DNA of 64,000 bases, taken from Hallerella sp964501065 (GTDB lineage: Bacteria > Fibrobacterota > Fibrobacteria > Fibrobacterales > Fibrobacteraceae). The notes under the pieces are model-generated. The model did not search any database, was not told the origin of the DNA, and was given only the letters and a program-made list of their open reading frames with translations. The translations under genes were made by a program, and so were the position numbers. The stretch is from NCBI GenBank assembly GCA_964501065.1, contig CAZCRF010000003.1, positions 62,001 through 126,000 on the forward strand. The letters are read 5' to 3'. This document shows, one piece after another, positions 1 through 7,792 of this stretch; positions within the stretch are counted from its first letter, which is position 1; every line of letters begins with the position of its first letter.

Positions 1-296
1 CGAACGAATATGGCGGATGCGTATTCCAAAGGAACGCCCTTATTCCTGGTGGCGAGAGCGTTTGTCGTCAAACAGCAGAGGAAAAATATCAAGGCAAACA
101 ATCTTCTGGCCATAAGACCTCATTATTTTAGGGTCGTATTTCATAAAGTTCCCTTCGGGAGTCATCAAAAAAATGGGAAGGCCCAATTTCGAGATTTTTC
201 GTAACGGCCCATTCTAGAGTTGAAGCGAATGCCGTGTAATGATTCTGTTTCCTGCAAGGCTTGGTCAAAGCTTTGGATCTCGTTGGGTTCTGCCAT
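1..296 (-). pseudogene. Frameshifted gene remnant, runs off left edge
   Basis: On the minus strand an ATG at 296, with GGAGAT five bases upstream, opens a 43-residue reading frame (starting MAEPNEIQSF, ending NWAFPFF) that stops at TGA just after a run of seven T. One extra T in that run would join it to a second frame that reads on for about 43 residues (LMTPEGNFMKYDP, then KIVCLDIFPLLFDD) before a TAA; dropping one base there returns to the first frame (KGVPLEYASAIFV) up to the edge. Two compensating frameshifts fit either a decaying gene or sequencing errors. The DIFP motif recalls LicD-family phosphotransferases, but this is a weak guess. An alternative is a separate partial secreted protein starting at 113 (MARRLFALIFFLCCL, signal-peptide-like). 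The stretch 297-459 holds nothing I can identify. Confidence 0.35.
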
Positions 297-459
297 TGGA
301 AATCTCCATGAATGATTCAACAAAAAAACTTACATGTCGTCAAGAGGGGAACATCAAATCTGCAAACTTGCAATCATCGTTGCGGATGACGACGTTTTTT
401 CAACGCCGCCGCCTTTTCGGAGCATTGTCTGTTGCCTTGATGATTTCGCCGTTTCGGAA

Positions 460-1632
460 TCATTGAAAACGGATTTTCTCCAAATTATGCATCGTGCGCA
501 TGAACAGGGAATCCTGTCCGCCGTCGTAAACCGTGACGTTCTCAATTGTCCCATTCAAACGGGAATCCCCGATGACGAATCGCATCGGATTTCCGAAGCC
601 GTTCCCTAGTTGGAAGTCCGTGTCCCGGATGACATTCCCGTCGAGCATGACCGTGATGTGCTTGCCGTTTAAGAGTACGGCGATTTGATGCCATTCGCCG
701 TCGAGAATCTTGATGGAACCGTAGAGGCTCGTGTCCGAGATGACGACGGAATCCGAGTCGACGAAAAGCTCCACTCCAATCGCCTTATTGCTGTTGGTCG
801 CGTTTTGCCGAATCGTGAATCCGAGGGAATCCTGCATGGCGGTGAAAAGGGCGACGTTCGAATCCGCGCCGAAGGCGTCATCCCCGAGCTTTGCCCAAAG
901 TGAAACGGCCACTTTCCCGTCGCGGAAGACTTCAAACGGGGACACTGTGTCCGGGAGAGTTTCTGCGGGTGAAGTCTGGATGTATCGGACGTGTGCGTTC
1001 CGAGAAACGGCGCTGTCCGAGCCGGCGATGTAAAGGTCCGCGCTGTCGATTTCCCAGTTCACGGGAATTCGGGATTCCGCGGCCCCGAAAATTTGGAAAT
1101 GTCCGTAAGCGGACTTCGGCACGTCAAACAGGACGGCGAAGTCGTTCTGCACGTCTTCGGTCGAGACTTCGGAACAGGAGAAAGTCCCTTCCAAGCAGAT
1201 GACGTCGCCTTCCGAGAGCCCGAATCCCGAAAGGGGGACGGCGACTTTAGACGGGTGGGAAACCGTTGCGTCCAGGCGGAGAGTGTCGTCACCTGTGGGG
1301 AAGTCTTCGGCGAGAATCTTTTCCCTGCCGTACAGGGAGTCTTCGCTTCGGAAAAGGAGTGTGAAATTTTTTGTGGAGAAGCTTTTTGCGGAGAGCGCAA
1401 AGAAACCGTTTTCGTCGGATTCCGTTTCGAACAGGATGGAATCTCGCGCGGCGCAAAAATTCTCGTCTACGGCGTAAACGGCCGTTTTGGCGAGAGGCTT
1501 CCCGGCGGACGAAAGAATCGTCCCCGCGACAGTCTTGCCGGATTCCGTTTCGCTCAAAACTCCGGCGTGTTCCGTTTCGCCACAGGAGCACAAGAGGATT
1601 GCGCCCAAAATCAGGTTTGCCCAAATCTTCAT
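460..1632 (-). CDS. Lipoprotein with LamG/concanavalin-like C-terminal domain
   Basis: This 390-residue protein starts with a lipoprotein signal peptide (MKIWANLILGAILLCSCGE, lipid-attached Cys about 17). Residues about 28-90 resemble a carboxypeptidase-regulatory-like beta-sandwich (TVAGTILSSAGKPLAKTAVY). The C-terminal 170 residues look like a LamG/concanavalin A-like jelly roll (DGEWHQIAVLLNGKHITVML, then a conserved-style ending around ENVTVYD). It is probably anchored in the envelope and may bind carbohydrate, although no ligand can be read from sequence. Its ATG overlaps the stop of the upstream TIGR02147 gene (ATGA), so the two are translationally coupled and presumably work together. 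The frame extends much further upstream without a stop, but the lipobox and the overlap fix the start at 1632. Confidence 0.8.
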   Translation of the reverse strand: MKIWANLILGAILLCSCGETEHAGVLSETESGKTVAGTILSSAGKPLAKTAVYAVDENFCAARDSILFETESDENGFFALSAKSFSTKNFTLLFRSEDSLYGREKILAEDFPTGDDTLRLDATVSHPSKVAVPLSGFGLSEGDVICLEGTFSCSEVSTEDVQNDFAVLFDVPKSAYGHFQIFGAAESRIPVNWEIDSADLYIAGSDSAVSRNAHVRYIQTSPAETLPDTVSPFEVFRDGKVAVSLWAKLGDDAFGADSNVALFTAMQDSLGFTIRQNATNSNKAIGVELFVDSDSVVISDTSLYGSIKILDGEWHQIAVLLNGKHITVMLDGNVIRDTDFQLGNGFGNPMRFVIGDSRLNGTIENVTVYDGGQDSLFMRTMHNLEKIRFQ

Positions 1633-2468
1633 GACTTGCCCTCCGCATCGAGATTCGAGAATAGGTGGATGTTCAGATGGTAGACGCTGTCGGCCTTCTC
1701 CTTGTCCCCGGCGATGATTTGCCGCGCTCGCGACTTGAATTCTTGCAGCGCCGATTCGAGCTGTTTGTAGGCGTCTTGGGAAAGGCTGAAGACCAGGGTG
1801 CTCGCCGTATGCGGGTTCTTTCCCGGAGTAAGCAAGGCTTTTTTGGAAAGTTCGAAGCATTGCAGCTGGTATTCGCGGATGAGCTCCTCGTTGTTGTACG
1901 GGCCGCTTGAAACGGATTCCTTCGTCGGTTTCAAGAAGCCGTCCTCGTTTTGGCGGATGAGCCCGAGCCTTTTCAAAAGTTCGACGGATTCCGAGAGTTT
2001 TCCGACGGGGACTTTCGGGAAGATTCTTTTGGCGACGGGCGAAAGGTCGTCCCGGACGTCCATCACGTCGAGGATGGCGAAAAGCGCGCTGTGATACCAT
2101 TCGGCGTAATATTCGTAAGAATCGGAGTGGAGCAGCGTCTGCGGATGCGGATTCATCTTCAGAAGCTCTTCCATCGCCTTTTTGCGTTCGCCGTCCGACT
2201 TCGCCTGGTCCCATTTGACAAGCCATTCGAAATACTTGGCTTCCTTTTTGTCAAGTTCCAGGACTTCGATGAATTTTTGGACCATCCTGGGCGAGACTTT
2301 TTTCCCCCGGAGAACGTCGGCGAAGTAGCTGCGGGTCTTCGGCAGCCCCAGGCGGTTGCAAATTTCCGTGCGGCTGAATTCCGGGCAGTCTTTCGCCCGG
2401 GCGCTTTGGTATTCGGCCAAGAACTTTCGGAAATGCGTGTATTGGAAAATGTCGGCGTACTTTTTCAC
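1629..2468 (-). CDS. TIGR02147 family protein
   Basis: This 279-residue protein matches the TIGR02147 family, a paralogous family best known from Fibrobacter. The pattern is DIFQYTHFRKFLAEYQSARA at the N-terminus, then an HTH-like region at about 30-65 (FSRTEICNRLGLPKTRSYFADVL) and a long helical middle and C-terminal region. I infer a cytoplasmic DNA-binding or regulatory role from the HTH-like segment; no function is established. The start is GTG at 2468 and no strong Shine-Dalgarno is visible. The gene is divergent from sbcD and its 3' end overlaps the start of a lipoprotein gene by ATGA, so it is the first gene of a two-gene unit. Confidence 0.8.
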   Translation of the reverse strand: MKKYADIFQYTHFRKFLAEYQSARAKDCPEFSRTEICNRLGLPKTRSYFADVLRGKKVSPRMVQKFIEVLELDKKEAKYFEWLVKWDQAKSDGERKKAMEELLKMNPHPQTLLHSDSYEYYAEWYHSALFAILDVMDVRDDLSPVAKRIFPKVPVGKLSESVELLKRLGLIRQNEDGFLKPTKESVSSGPYNNEELIREYQLQCFELSKKALLTPGKNPHTASTLVFSLSQDAYKQLESALQEFKSRARQIIAGDKEKADSVYHLNIHLFSNLDAEGKS

Positions 2469-2496
2469 GGTGGATAAAATAGCTTTTCGCCCTTGA

Positions 2497-2516
2497 TTTT
2501 GAGAACGTTCTTAAAA
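2497..2516. promoter_or_regulatory. Imperfect 20-bp inverted repeat, candidate operator
   Basis: The sequence TTTTGAGAACGTTCTTAAAA has a perfect AGAACGTTCT core flanked by TTTT/AAAA, with one mismatched pair. It lies between the divergent TIGR02147 gene and sbcD, 29 bases upstream of the former. This is the typical position for a regulator site, but the protein that would bind is unknown. The half-sites abut without the four-base spacer of Gram-positive SOS boxes (GAAC-N4-GTTC). Confidence 0.35.
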
Positions 2517-2548
2517 TTTAGTGTGGGGTTTCTCACATTTTGCCCGAT

Positions 2549-2564
2549 TTGTCATTTTTGACAA
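2549..2564. promoter_or_regulatory. Perfect inverted repeat upstream of sbcD
   Basis: TTGTCA-TTTT-TGACAA forms a six-base-pair perfect inverted repeat 25 bases before the sbcD start. It could be a protein-binding site or a small hairpin in the leader of sbcD. It lacks a following T-run, so it is unlikely to be a terminator. Confidence 0.3.
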
Positions 2565-2589
2565 GGAAAACGAACTAAATTTGGGCAAT

Positions 2590-3843
2590 ATGAGTCATTT
2601 AGGTTTTCGCATCTTGCACACGTCGGACTGGCATTTGGGGAATTCCCTGCACGGGCATCCCCGTATCGATGAATACAAGTCTTTTTTCAAATGGTTGAAA
2701 GAAACCGTCGTCAAAGAAGAAATCGACGCCCTGCTCGTTTCGGGCGACATTTTCGACACGGGTTCGCCGAGCAATGCCGCAGAGGAACTTTATTATTCAT
2801 TCTTGACAAGTCTCCAGGGGACGTCTTGCAAAAGCGTCGTCGTCACGGCGGGGAATCACGATTCACCGTCGACCCTCGCCGTCTCCAAGTCCATCTTGGA
2901 ACTTTTGAACGTGCACGTGGTGGCGACTCCGGATTCGAACCTCAACTTCGCGAACGAAGTCTTGCCGCTGCCGAATGCGGAAAATCCCGAAATCATCGTT
3001 TGCGCCGCCCCCTTCTTGCGGGACAGGGCCTTGCAGGCGAGCCTCGGAAATGCGGAATTCGCGACAAGCGAACAATTCGTCCGGAACGGCACTGCCAAGC
3101 ACTTTTCCATTTTGAAGGAACACGCGTTGCGCCTTCGGGAGGAGTGCGGAAAGCCGCTTCCGATTGTCGCCATGGCGCACCTTTTTGCCGCCGGAGCCGC
3201 GCCTTCTGAAAATGCGGGGGAAACGGAATTTTCCATCTTGGGAAATTTGGAGAACGTCAACACGGACATTTTTCCGCCGGACTTCGATTACGTCGCGCTG
3301 GGCCACATCCACCGCCCGCAGAGCGTCGGCGGCGAAGACCGCATCCGCTATTCGGGTTCTCCGCTTCCGATGGGGTTCGATGAAGCGGAACGGGAGAACG
3401 TCGTCTTGATTGTGGACTTTTCTCCCGGTGAAAAACCGAAAGTCCGCCCATTGGGGGTTCCCCGTTTCTGCTGGTGGAAGACCGTTTCCGGAAACGATGC
3501 GGAATCCATCCGCGCTCAAATCGCCGCTGTCGGGAAAGACTTTCCGGGGGCGATGCTCCGCATCCGTTACACGGGCTCCGGCAACATGGGGAATCTCCGC
3601 CAAGCTTTTGCGGGGGACGCCAAATCTGTCGGGTTGGAACTGGTCCATGCGGAATACGCTGCACGGGCTAGCCAGTCGCATGCAATGGAAGTTCAGGTGC
3701 GCGACCTTTCGGAACTGACTCCTTCCCAAATTTTTGAAAAACAGCTCGGGGAGATGGATTTCAACCAAGAACCGGGTCTCAAGCCCCGCGTGTTGGCGGC
3801 TTTCGAAGAAATTTTGAAAAAGATTCAGAACGGGGAGGAGTGA
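2590..3843 (+). CDS. sbcD: Exonuclease SbcCD, nuclease subunit SbcD
   Basis: SbcD is the Mre11-like manganese nuclease of the SbcCD complex, which cleaves DNA hairpins and processes double-strand breaks. The 417-residue product has the calcineurin-type phosphoesterase motifs in order: ILHTSDWHLG near residue 8, SGDIFDTGSP near 55, AGNHDSP near 90, and ALGHIHRPQ near 235. This length is normal for the family. An upstream frame extends to 2521, but homology begins shortly after the ATG at 2590. The 3' end carries the ribosome-binding site for sbcC (GGAGGAG), so the two subunits are co-expressed. Confidence 0.95.
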   Translation: MSHLGFRILHTSDWHLGNSLHGHPRIDEYKSFFKWLKETVVKEEIDALLVSGDIFDTGSPSNAAEELYYSFLTSLQGTSCKSVVVTAGNHDSPSTLAVSKSILELLNVHVVATPDSNLNFANEVLPLPNAENPEIIVCAAPFLRDRALQASLGNAEFATSEQFVRNGTAKHFSILKEHALRLREECGKPLPIVAMAHLFAAGAAPSENAGETEFSILGNLENVNTDIFPPDFDYVALGHIHRPQSVGGEDRIRYSGSPLPMGFDEAERENVVLIVDFSPGEKPKVRPLGVPRFCWWKTVSGNDAESIRAQIAAVGKDFPGAMLRIRYTGSGNMGNLRQAFAGDAKSVGLELVHAEYAARASQSHAMEVQVRDLSELTPSQIFEKQLGEMDFNQEPGLKPRVLAAFEEILKKIQNGEE

Positions 3844-3845
3844 AC

Positions 3846-6800
3846 ATGAAAATCCTGTCGCTTCATTTCAAGAACATCAATTCGCTTGCCGGGGAATGGA
3901 AAATTCGTTTTGACGACCCGCAGCTATTGCGGAGCCATTTGTTCGCCATTTCTGGGCCGACGGGTTCCGGGAAGACTTCCGTGTTGGACGCCATTTCCCT
4001 CGCCCTTTACGGAGCGACGCCGCGCCAAGAGACAGTCAAGGCGGGGGACGACTTGGTGATGACCGTGGGGACTGCGGAGTCCTTCGCCGAGGTCGAGTTC
4101 GAGTCCAACGGCTGCCGCTACCTGGCTGTTTGGAAAGTGCATTTGGCGAAAAAGCGGGTCGATGGGAAACTCCAGCCGGCAGAACGGAAAATCCTTTACG
4201 AAGAGGGCGGTCAATTTGTCGCACGGGACGAGACTTCGAAAAAAACGGAAGTCGGGAGCAAAATCGAAGAATTGGTCGGCTTGAATTTCTCCCAGTTCAA
4301 GCGGGCCGTCATGCTTCCGCAGGGGGATTTCGCCGGTTTCCTCAAAAGTTCGCCGGATGACAAGGCGAAAATATTGGAAAAGCTTTCCGGGCAAAAAATT
4401 TACCGAGACGTTTCCAAGGCGGTCTTTGATCGCAGCAAAGAGGAATCCGCCAAGTTGACGTCCATCCAGGAGAACTTGGAAAAAATCCATCTGTTGCCGG
4501 AGAATGAATCCCGGGACTTGAGTTCCTGGCTCTCTTCGTCAAGGAGCGTGAAGAAGCAAAAAGAACAGGATTTGGAAAAGAACAAGGAAGTGGAGCAGAT
4601 TTTAACGTTGGTCAGTGAAGTCGAAAACGATTGCCAAGGGCTTCGCACGGAAGTGAACGACTTGCAGCGTCAAGACAAGGAACTCGATGTCGCTCGCCAA
4701 AGGCTCGCCCGTTTCGAAAAGGCCAAAGACTTGAAGTCCCCCCTCGAAATGCTCCGCAAAGTCCAAAAGGATTGCCAAAGCAAAGAAACTCAAAAGAAGG
4801 ATTTGCAGCGGCGAATTCCCGAGGAATCGACAAATCTTCAGAATATGGAACGGAATCTCGAAACGCGCAAAAAGGAGGAATCCAACCTTCGCTTGGAAGA
4901 CAAGAATCGCAACGAATTGCGCGATCGGGTCTCGACATTGGACGCGGAGATTGCGCATTACCAGGGCTTCTTTGACGGAAAGCAAAAGGAAATCGACGAG
5001 AAGAAAAAATCCATCGCCGATTGCGAACGGGATATAAAGAGGACGCAAGACGAAATTTCCGAATGCAACAAAAAATTGTCCGATTGCTTGAATTATGAAA
5101 GCGCGCATCCCACCCACAAGATGCTCGAAAGCGAGCAAGCCGTCATTTCGGACAGGTTGAAGCGGCTTGACGAAGCGAAAACGGATGTTTCCAAGGCGAA
5201 AGCGGAATTGGCCGCCGCGAGGACGCGGCTTGCGGAAGCGGGAAAATCCCGGAGAATCAAAGAGGCGGACTTTGCCAACGTGGAAGACGAACGGGAGAAA
5301 AGCCTCTCTAGCGACATAAACAGGATTGTCGCGATGATCCAGAACAACTTGGCGGACGGCGAACCGTGCCCCGTGTGCGGAAACCCCTACCGTGCCGACC
5401 ATTTGGCTTCTGAACAGGTCCTCGGGGATGTCGGTGCGACGGCTTCCCGGCTCAAGAATCTGCAGTCCCGCTTTGAATCGGCGAAGACCGCGAAAGACGC
5501 AGCTGTCCATGAGGAAGACCTCGCCAAAAATCAAGTGGAGATTCGCCAAAAGGAATTGGCGGACAAGGAAAACGCCGACGCGGAAGGCACCCGTCTGGTT
5601 TTGGAAAAGCTCAAACCCTATGGATTTTCTGAATCGGATCTGGTGACTCCGCAAAATGTCTTGGACAAGATTCGCCATTGGGCGGAATGGTGGAAATCCT
5701 GTTTGGAAAAGATTGATGAATACCGCCAACGACTGAACACCTTGGATGTGCAATTGTCCAATTACCGCGACAGGGAAAACGAGGCGAAAGCGGGGCTTTC
5801 TTTGGCGGAAAAAGACTTTCAGGCCAAAAAACGGGAACGCCAGAAGCTCATCGAGGAGCGGCAACGGTTGTTCGGCTCCAAGAAGGTTTCGGACGATCGC
5901 GGGGAATGGCAGGACAAAATCGATGCCGCTGCGAACGTTTGCGCGGAACTTTCCGCCACCAAGTCCCAAATCGAGACGAATCTTTCAAAATTGAAGGCGG
6001 GCCTGGAAACACTTTCCAGCCAGTTGAGGGACGAGGAGAAGGAACGGCAGCGATTGGAACTCGATTTTTCGGCGAAGCTCCGGGAAAACGGGTTCGCTTC
6101 CGAAGAGGACGTGCAAAATGCGCTGATGTCGGAGGAGGAGAACGTCCGATTGAAAGGGCAAATCGAGATGACGTCCGAGGAGCTTTCTCGCAAGAGGGGG
6201 CAGCTGCAAATGGCGGAGCAGCAACTGAATTCTCTCCGTTCCAAGGAACTCGGATTTGAAACTTTGGGGACAATCCATTCCAAAATAGAGACTCTCCGTG
6301 GTGAAATTGAAAATTTGGACCGGCAAATCCAAGACAAGCAGAAGAGTTATACGGAAAACGAGACTTTCAAAAAACAGCACGCCCAACTTTCCCAAGAAAA
6401 GGGCGATCAGGAAAAAGTCGTGCATGTCTGGAAAACTCTGTCCGATCTCATCGGCAGTGCGGATGGCAAGAAATGGGTGACTTATGTCCAGCAGTTGACC
6501 TTGCGCAAACTGACCGTAGCTGCCAACGAACAATTGAAGAATTTGGACTCGCGGTATGAAATCCAGTCGGATGATTCGGGACTGAACCTTTCGATTTACG
6601 ACAGGGAATGCGGAGAGTCGCGCCCGGCGGCGAACCTTTCCGGCGGGGAATCGTTCCTGGTCAGCTTGTCCTTGGCGCTGGGGCTCTCCTCCTTGGCCAG
6701 CCAAAGGGTGCAAATCGACACTCTTTTCCTCGACGAGGGGTTCGGCTCCTTGGACGACCACAAATTGCAGCGAGCCATCGACGTCTTGCGGAATTTGGGC

Positions 6801-6935
6801 GAGCATGGCGATAAGCTCATCGGAGTCATCTCGCACGTCAGTCGAGTCCAGGAAGAAATTCCGAATCACATCGAAATTCATCCCACGGGCGGCGGATTCA
6901 GTGAAATTTGCGGAATCGGGGTTTCTAGGGTTTGA
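3846..6935 (+). CDS. sbcC: Exonuclease SbcCD, ATPase subunit SbcC
   Basis: SbcC is the Rad50-like SMC ATPase partner of SbcD. The 1029-residue protein has an N-terminal Walker A (GPTGSGKTSVLDAI, residues about 34-47), long charged coiled coils, a central zinc hook CPVC at about 508-511, and a C-terminal ABC signature (NLSGGESFLVSLSLALGL) followed by Walker B/D-loop (LFLDEGFGSLD). All motifs needed for ATPase and hook-mediated dimerisation are present. The ATG at 3846 sits five bases after GGAGGAG and two bases after the sbcD stop; a GTG at 3840 is a possible but poorer start. Confidence 0.95.
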   Translation: MKILSLHFKNINSLAGEWKIRFDDPQLLRSHLFAISGPTGSGKTSVLDAISLALYGATPRQETVKAGDDLVMTVGTAESFAEVEFESNGCRYLAVWKVHLAKKRVDGKLQPAERKILYEEGGQFVARDETSKKTEVGSKIEELVGLNFSQFKRAVMLPQGDFAGFLKSSPDDKAKILEKLSGQKIYRDVSKAVFDRSKEESAKLTSIQENLEKIHLLPENESRDLSSWLSSSRSVKKQKEQDLEKNKEVEQILTLVSEVENDCQGLRTEVNDLQRQDKELDVARQRLARFEKAKDLKSPLEMLRKVQKDCQSKETQKKDLQRRIPEESTNLQNMERNLETRKKEESNLRLEDKNRNELRDRVSTLDAEIAHYQGFFDGKQKEIDEKKKSIADCERDIKRTQDEISECNKKLSDCLNYESAHPTHKMLESEQAVISDRLKRLDEAKTDVSKAKAELAAARTRLAEAGKSRRIKEADFANVEDEREKSLSSDINRIVAMIQNNLADGEPCPVCGNPYRADHLASEQVLGDVGATASRLKNLQSRFESAKTAKDAAVHEEDLAKNQVEIRQKELADKENADAEGTRLVLEKLKPYGFSESDLVTPQNVLDKIRHWAEWWKSCLEKIDEYRQRLNTLDVQLSNYRDRENEAKAGLSLAEKDFQAKKRERQKLIEERQRLFGSKKVSDDRGEWQDKIDAAANVCAELSATKSQIETNLSKLKAGLETLSSQLRDEEKERQRLELDFSAKLRENGFASEEDVQNALMSEEENVRLKGQIEMTSEELSRKRGQLQMAEQQLNSLRSKELGFETLGTIHSKIETLRGEIENLDRQIQDKQKSYTENETFKKQHAQLSQEKGDQEKVVHVWKTLSDLIGSADGKKWVTYVQQLTLRKLTVAANEQLKNLDSRYEIQSDDSGLNLSIYDRECGESRPAANLSGGESFLVSLSLALGLSSLASQRVQIDTLFLDEGFGSLDDHKLQRAIDVLRNLGEHGDKLIGVISHVSRVQEEIPNHIEIHPTGGGFSEICGIGVSRV

Positions 6936-6998
6936 CAATTTTTGTCTAATCAATGTTGATTGATCGATGAAAATCTTGCCAAAGCGACTGCGATTGTC

Positions 6999-7027
6999 TT
7001 GACGCGCGTTCTTTTCCCGTCTATATT
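6999..7027 (+). promoter_or_regulatory. Sigma-70-type promoter
   Basis: TTGACG at 6999-7004 and TATATT at 7022-7027 are separated by exactly 17 bases, a near-consensus housekeeping promoter. It lies 43 bases before the ATG of the PDZ protein gene and after the sbcC stop, so that gene has its own promoter. Confidence 0.6.
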
Positions 7028-7070
7028 CCAGACAATCCGAGTGACAACGAGGATTTTTGGAGGAAATCGG

Positions 7071-7766
7071 ATGAACGCGAAAATGTTCTTGGGTATATGT
7101 CTTTTGAAAGGGGCCGCTTTTGCTGCAGAGACGTTCGGCGGAATCGGCCTCGTCATCTACGTTTCGGATTGTGGGGCGAAAGTGGCTCACGTCGTGCGCG
7201 CATCCGCTGCGGAAAAGGTCGGCATCCGGTCGGGAGATTGCCTCGTGTCCGCCGAAGGGGTGTCGCTCGAAGGGAAGGGATTGGCGGACGATATGGAGGC
7301 CTTGCGTGGGATTCCGGGAGAAAGTTTGAACCTGGAAATCCTCCGGGGGACGGAAATCTTTCCGATTCAAGTCCGAAGGGAAAGATTGCTTGCGCAGGAT
7401 ACCGGGGTGATGTCGTCCCCAGCCCAGTCCCCGTCAAGAGGGGACTGGCGAGCCTTGGACGAGGTGGACTTTCCCGGCGTCTCTGCGAAAATTTACGCGG
7501 AGAATGATGCCTCGAAGAAATTTTCCAATCTGCCGAATTTGGAGCATTTTGACCGGAATTTCATTTCTTTTGACTTGAAAAAAGCCGGGAAGTCGACTCT
7601 TCGGCTGTTTCTCGCCGACGGAAAACACATCCGGACTTTGCGCTTGGATGGAATCCCCGGAAGGAATACATTTTCATGGGACGGTTCGCCCTATCCTGCC
7701 GGGAAGTATCTGGTCGAGGTGGAATGCGGCGGCGAGACTCTGCATTTTAAGGGAATCCTGCGGTGA
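7071..7766 (+). CDS. Secreted PDZ-domain protein with FlgD-like C-terminus
   Basis: This 231-residue protein begins with a signal-peptide-like stretch (MNAKMFLGICLLKGAAFAAE). A PDZ-like domain follows at about residues 25-105 (GIGLVIYV, then VRASAAEKVGIRSGDCLVS). The C-terminal part (STLRLFLADGKHIRTLRL, then FSWDGSPYPAGKYLVEVE) resembles the FlgD/T9SS sorting-type beta fold, which often anchors or exports proteins in this group. No protease catalytic domain is present, so the PDZ domain probably acts as a binding module. GGAGGA ten bases upstream supports ATG 7071. The target is unknown. Confidence 0.7.
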   Translation: MNAKMFLGICLLKGAAFAAETFGGIGLVIYVSDCGAKVAHVVRASAAEKVGIRSGDCLVSAEGVSLEGKGLADDMEALRGIPGESLNLEILRGTEIFPIQVRRERLLAQDTGVMSSPAQSPSRGDWRALDEVDFPGVSAKIYAENDASKKFSNLPNLEHFDRNFISFDLKKAGKSTLRLFLADGKHIRTLRLDGIPGRNTFSWDGSPYPAGKYLVEVECGGETLHFKGILR

Positions 7767-7776
7767 GGATTCCCTT
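7749..7776. terminator. Bidirectional hairpin between convergent genes
   Basis: AAGGGAATCC and GGATTCCCTT form a perfect ten-base-pair stem around an eight-base loop that contains the stop codon of the PDZ protein gene. The convergent glycogen synthase gene ends at 7793, so the hairpin can serve both strands. The flanking T-runs are short. Confidence 0.55.
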
Positions 7777-7792
7777 TGGCGGCTTTCGAAGC

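Noticed and set aside
460..2226. 588-codon frame as one large protein
   Set aside because: The first part is a shadow of the TIGR02147 gene; the real protein starts at the lipobox ATG at 1632.
6948..6961. AATCAA-TG-TTGATT inverted repeat after sbcC
   Set aside because: The half-sites are in the wrong order for FNR (TTGAT-N4-ATCAA), there is no T-run, and six-base arms are common by chance.
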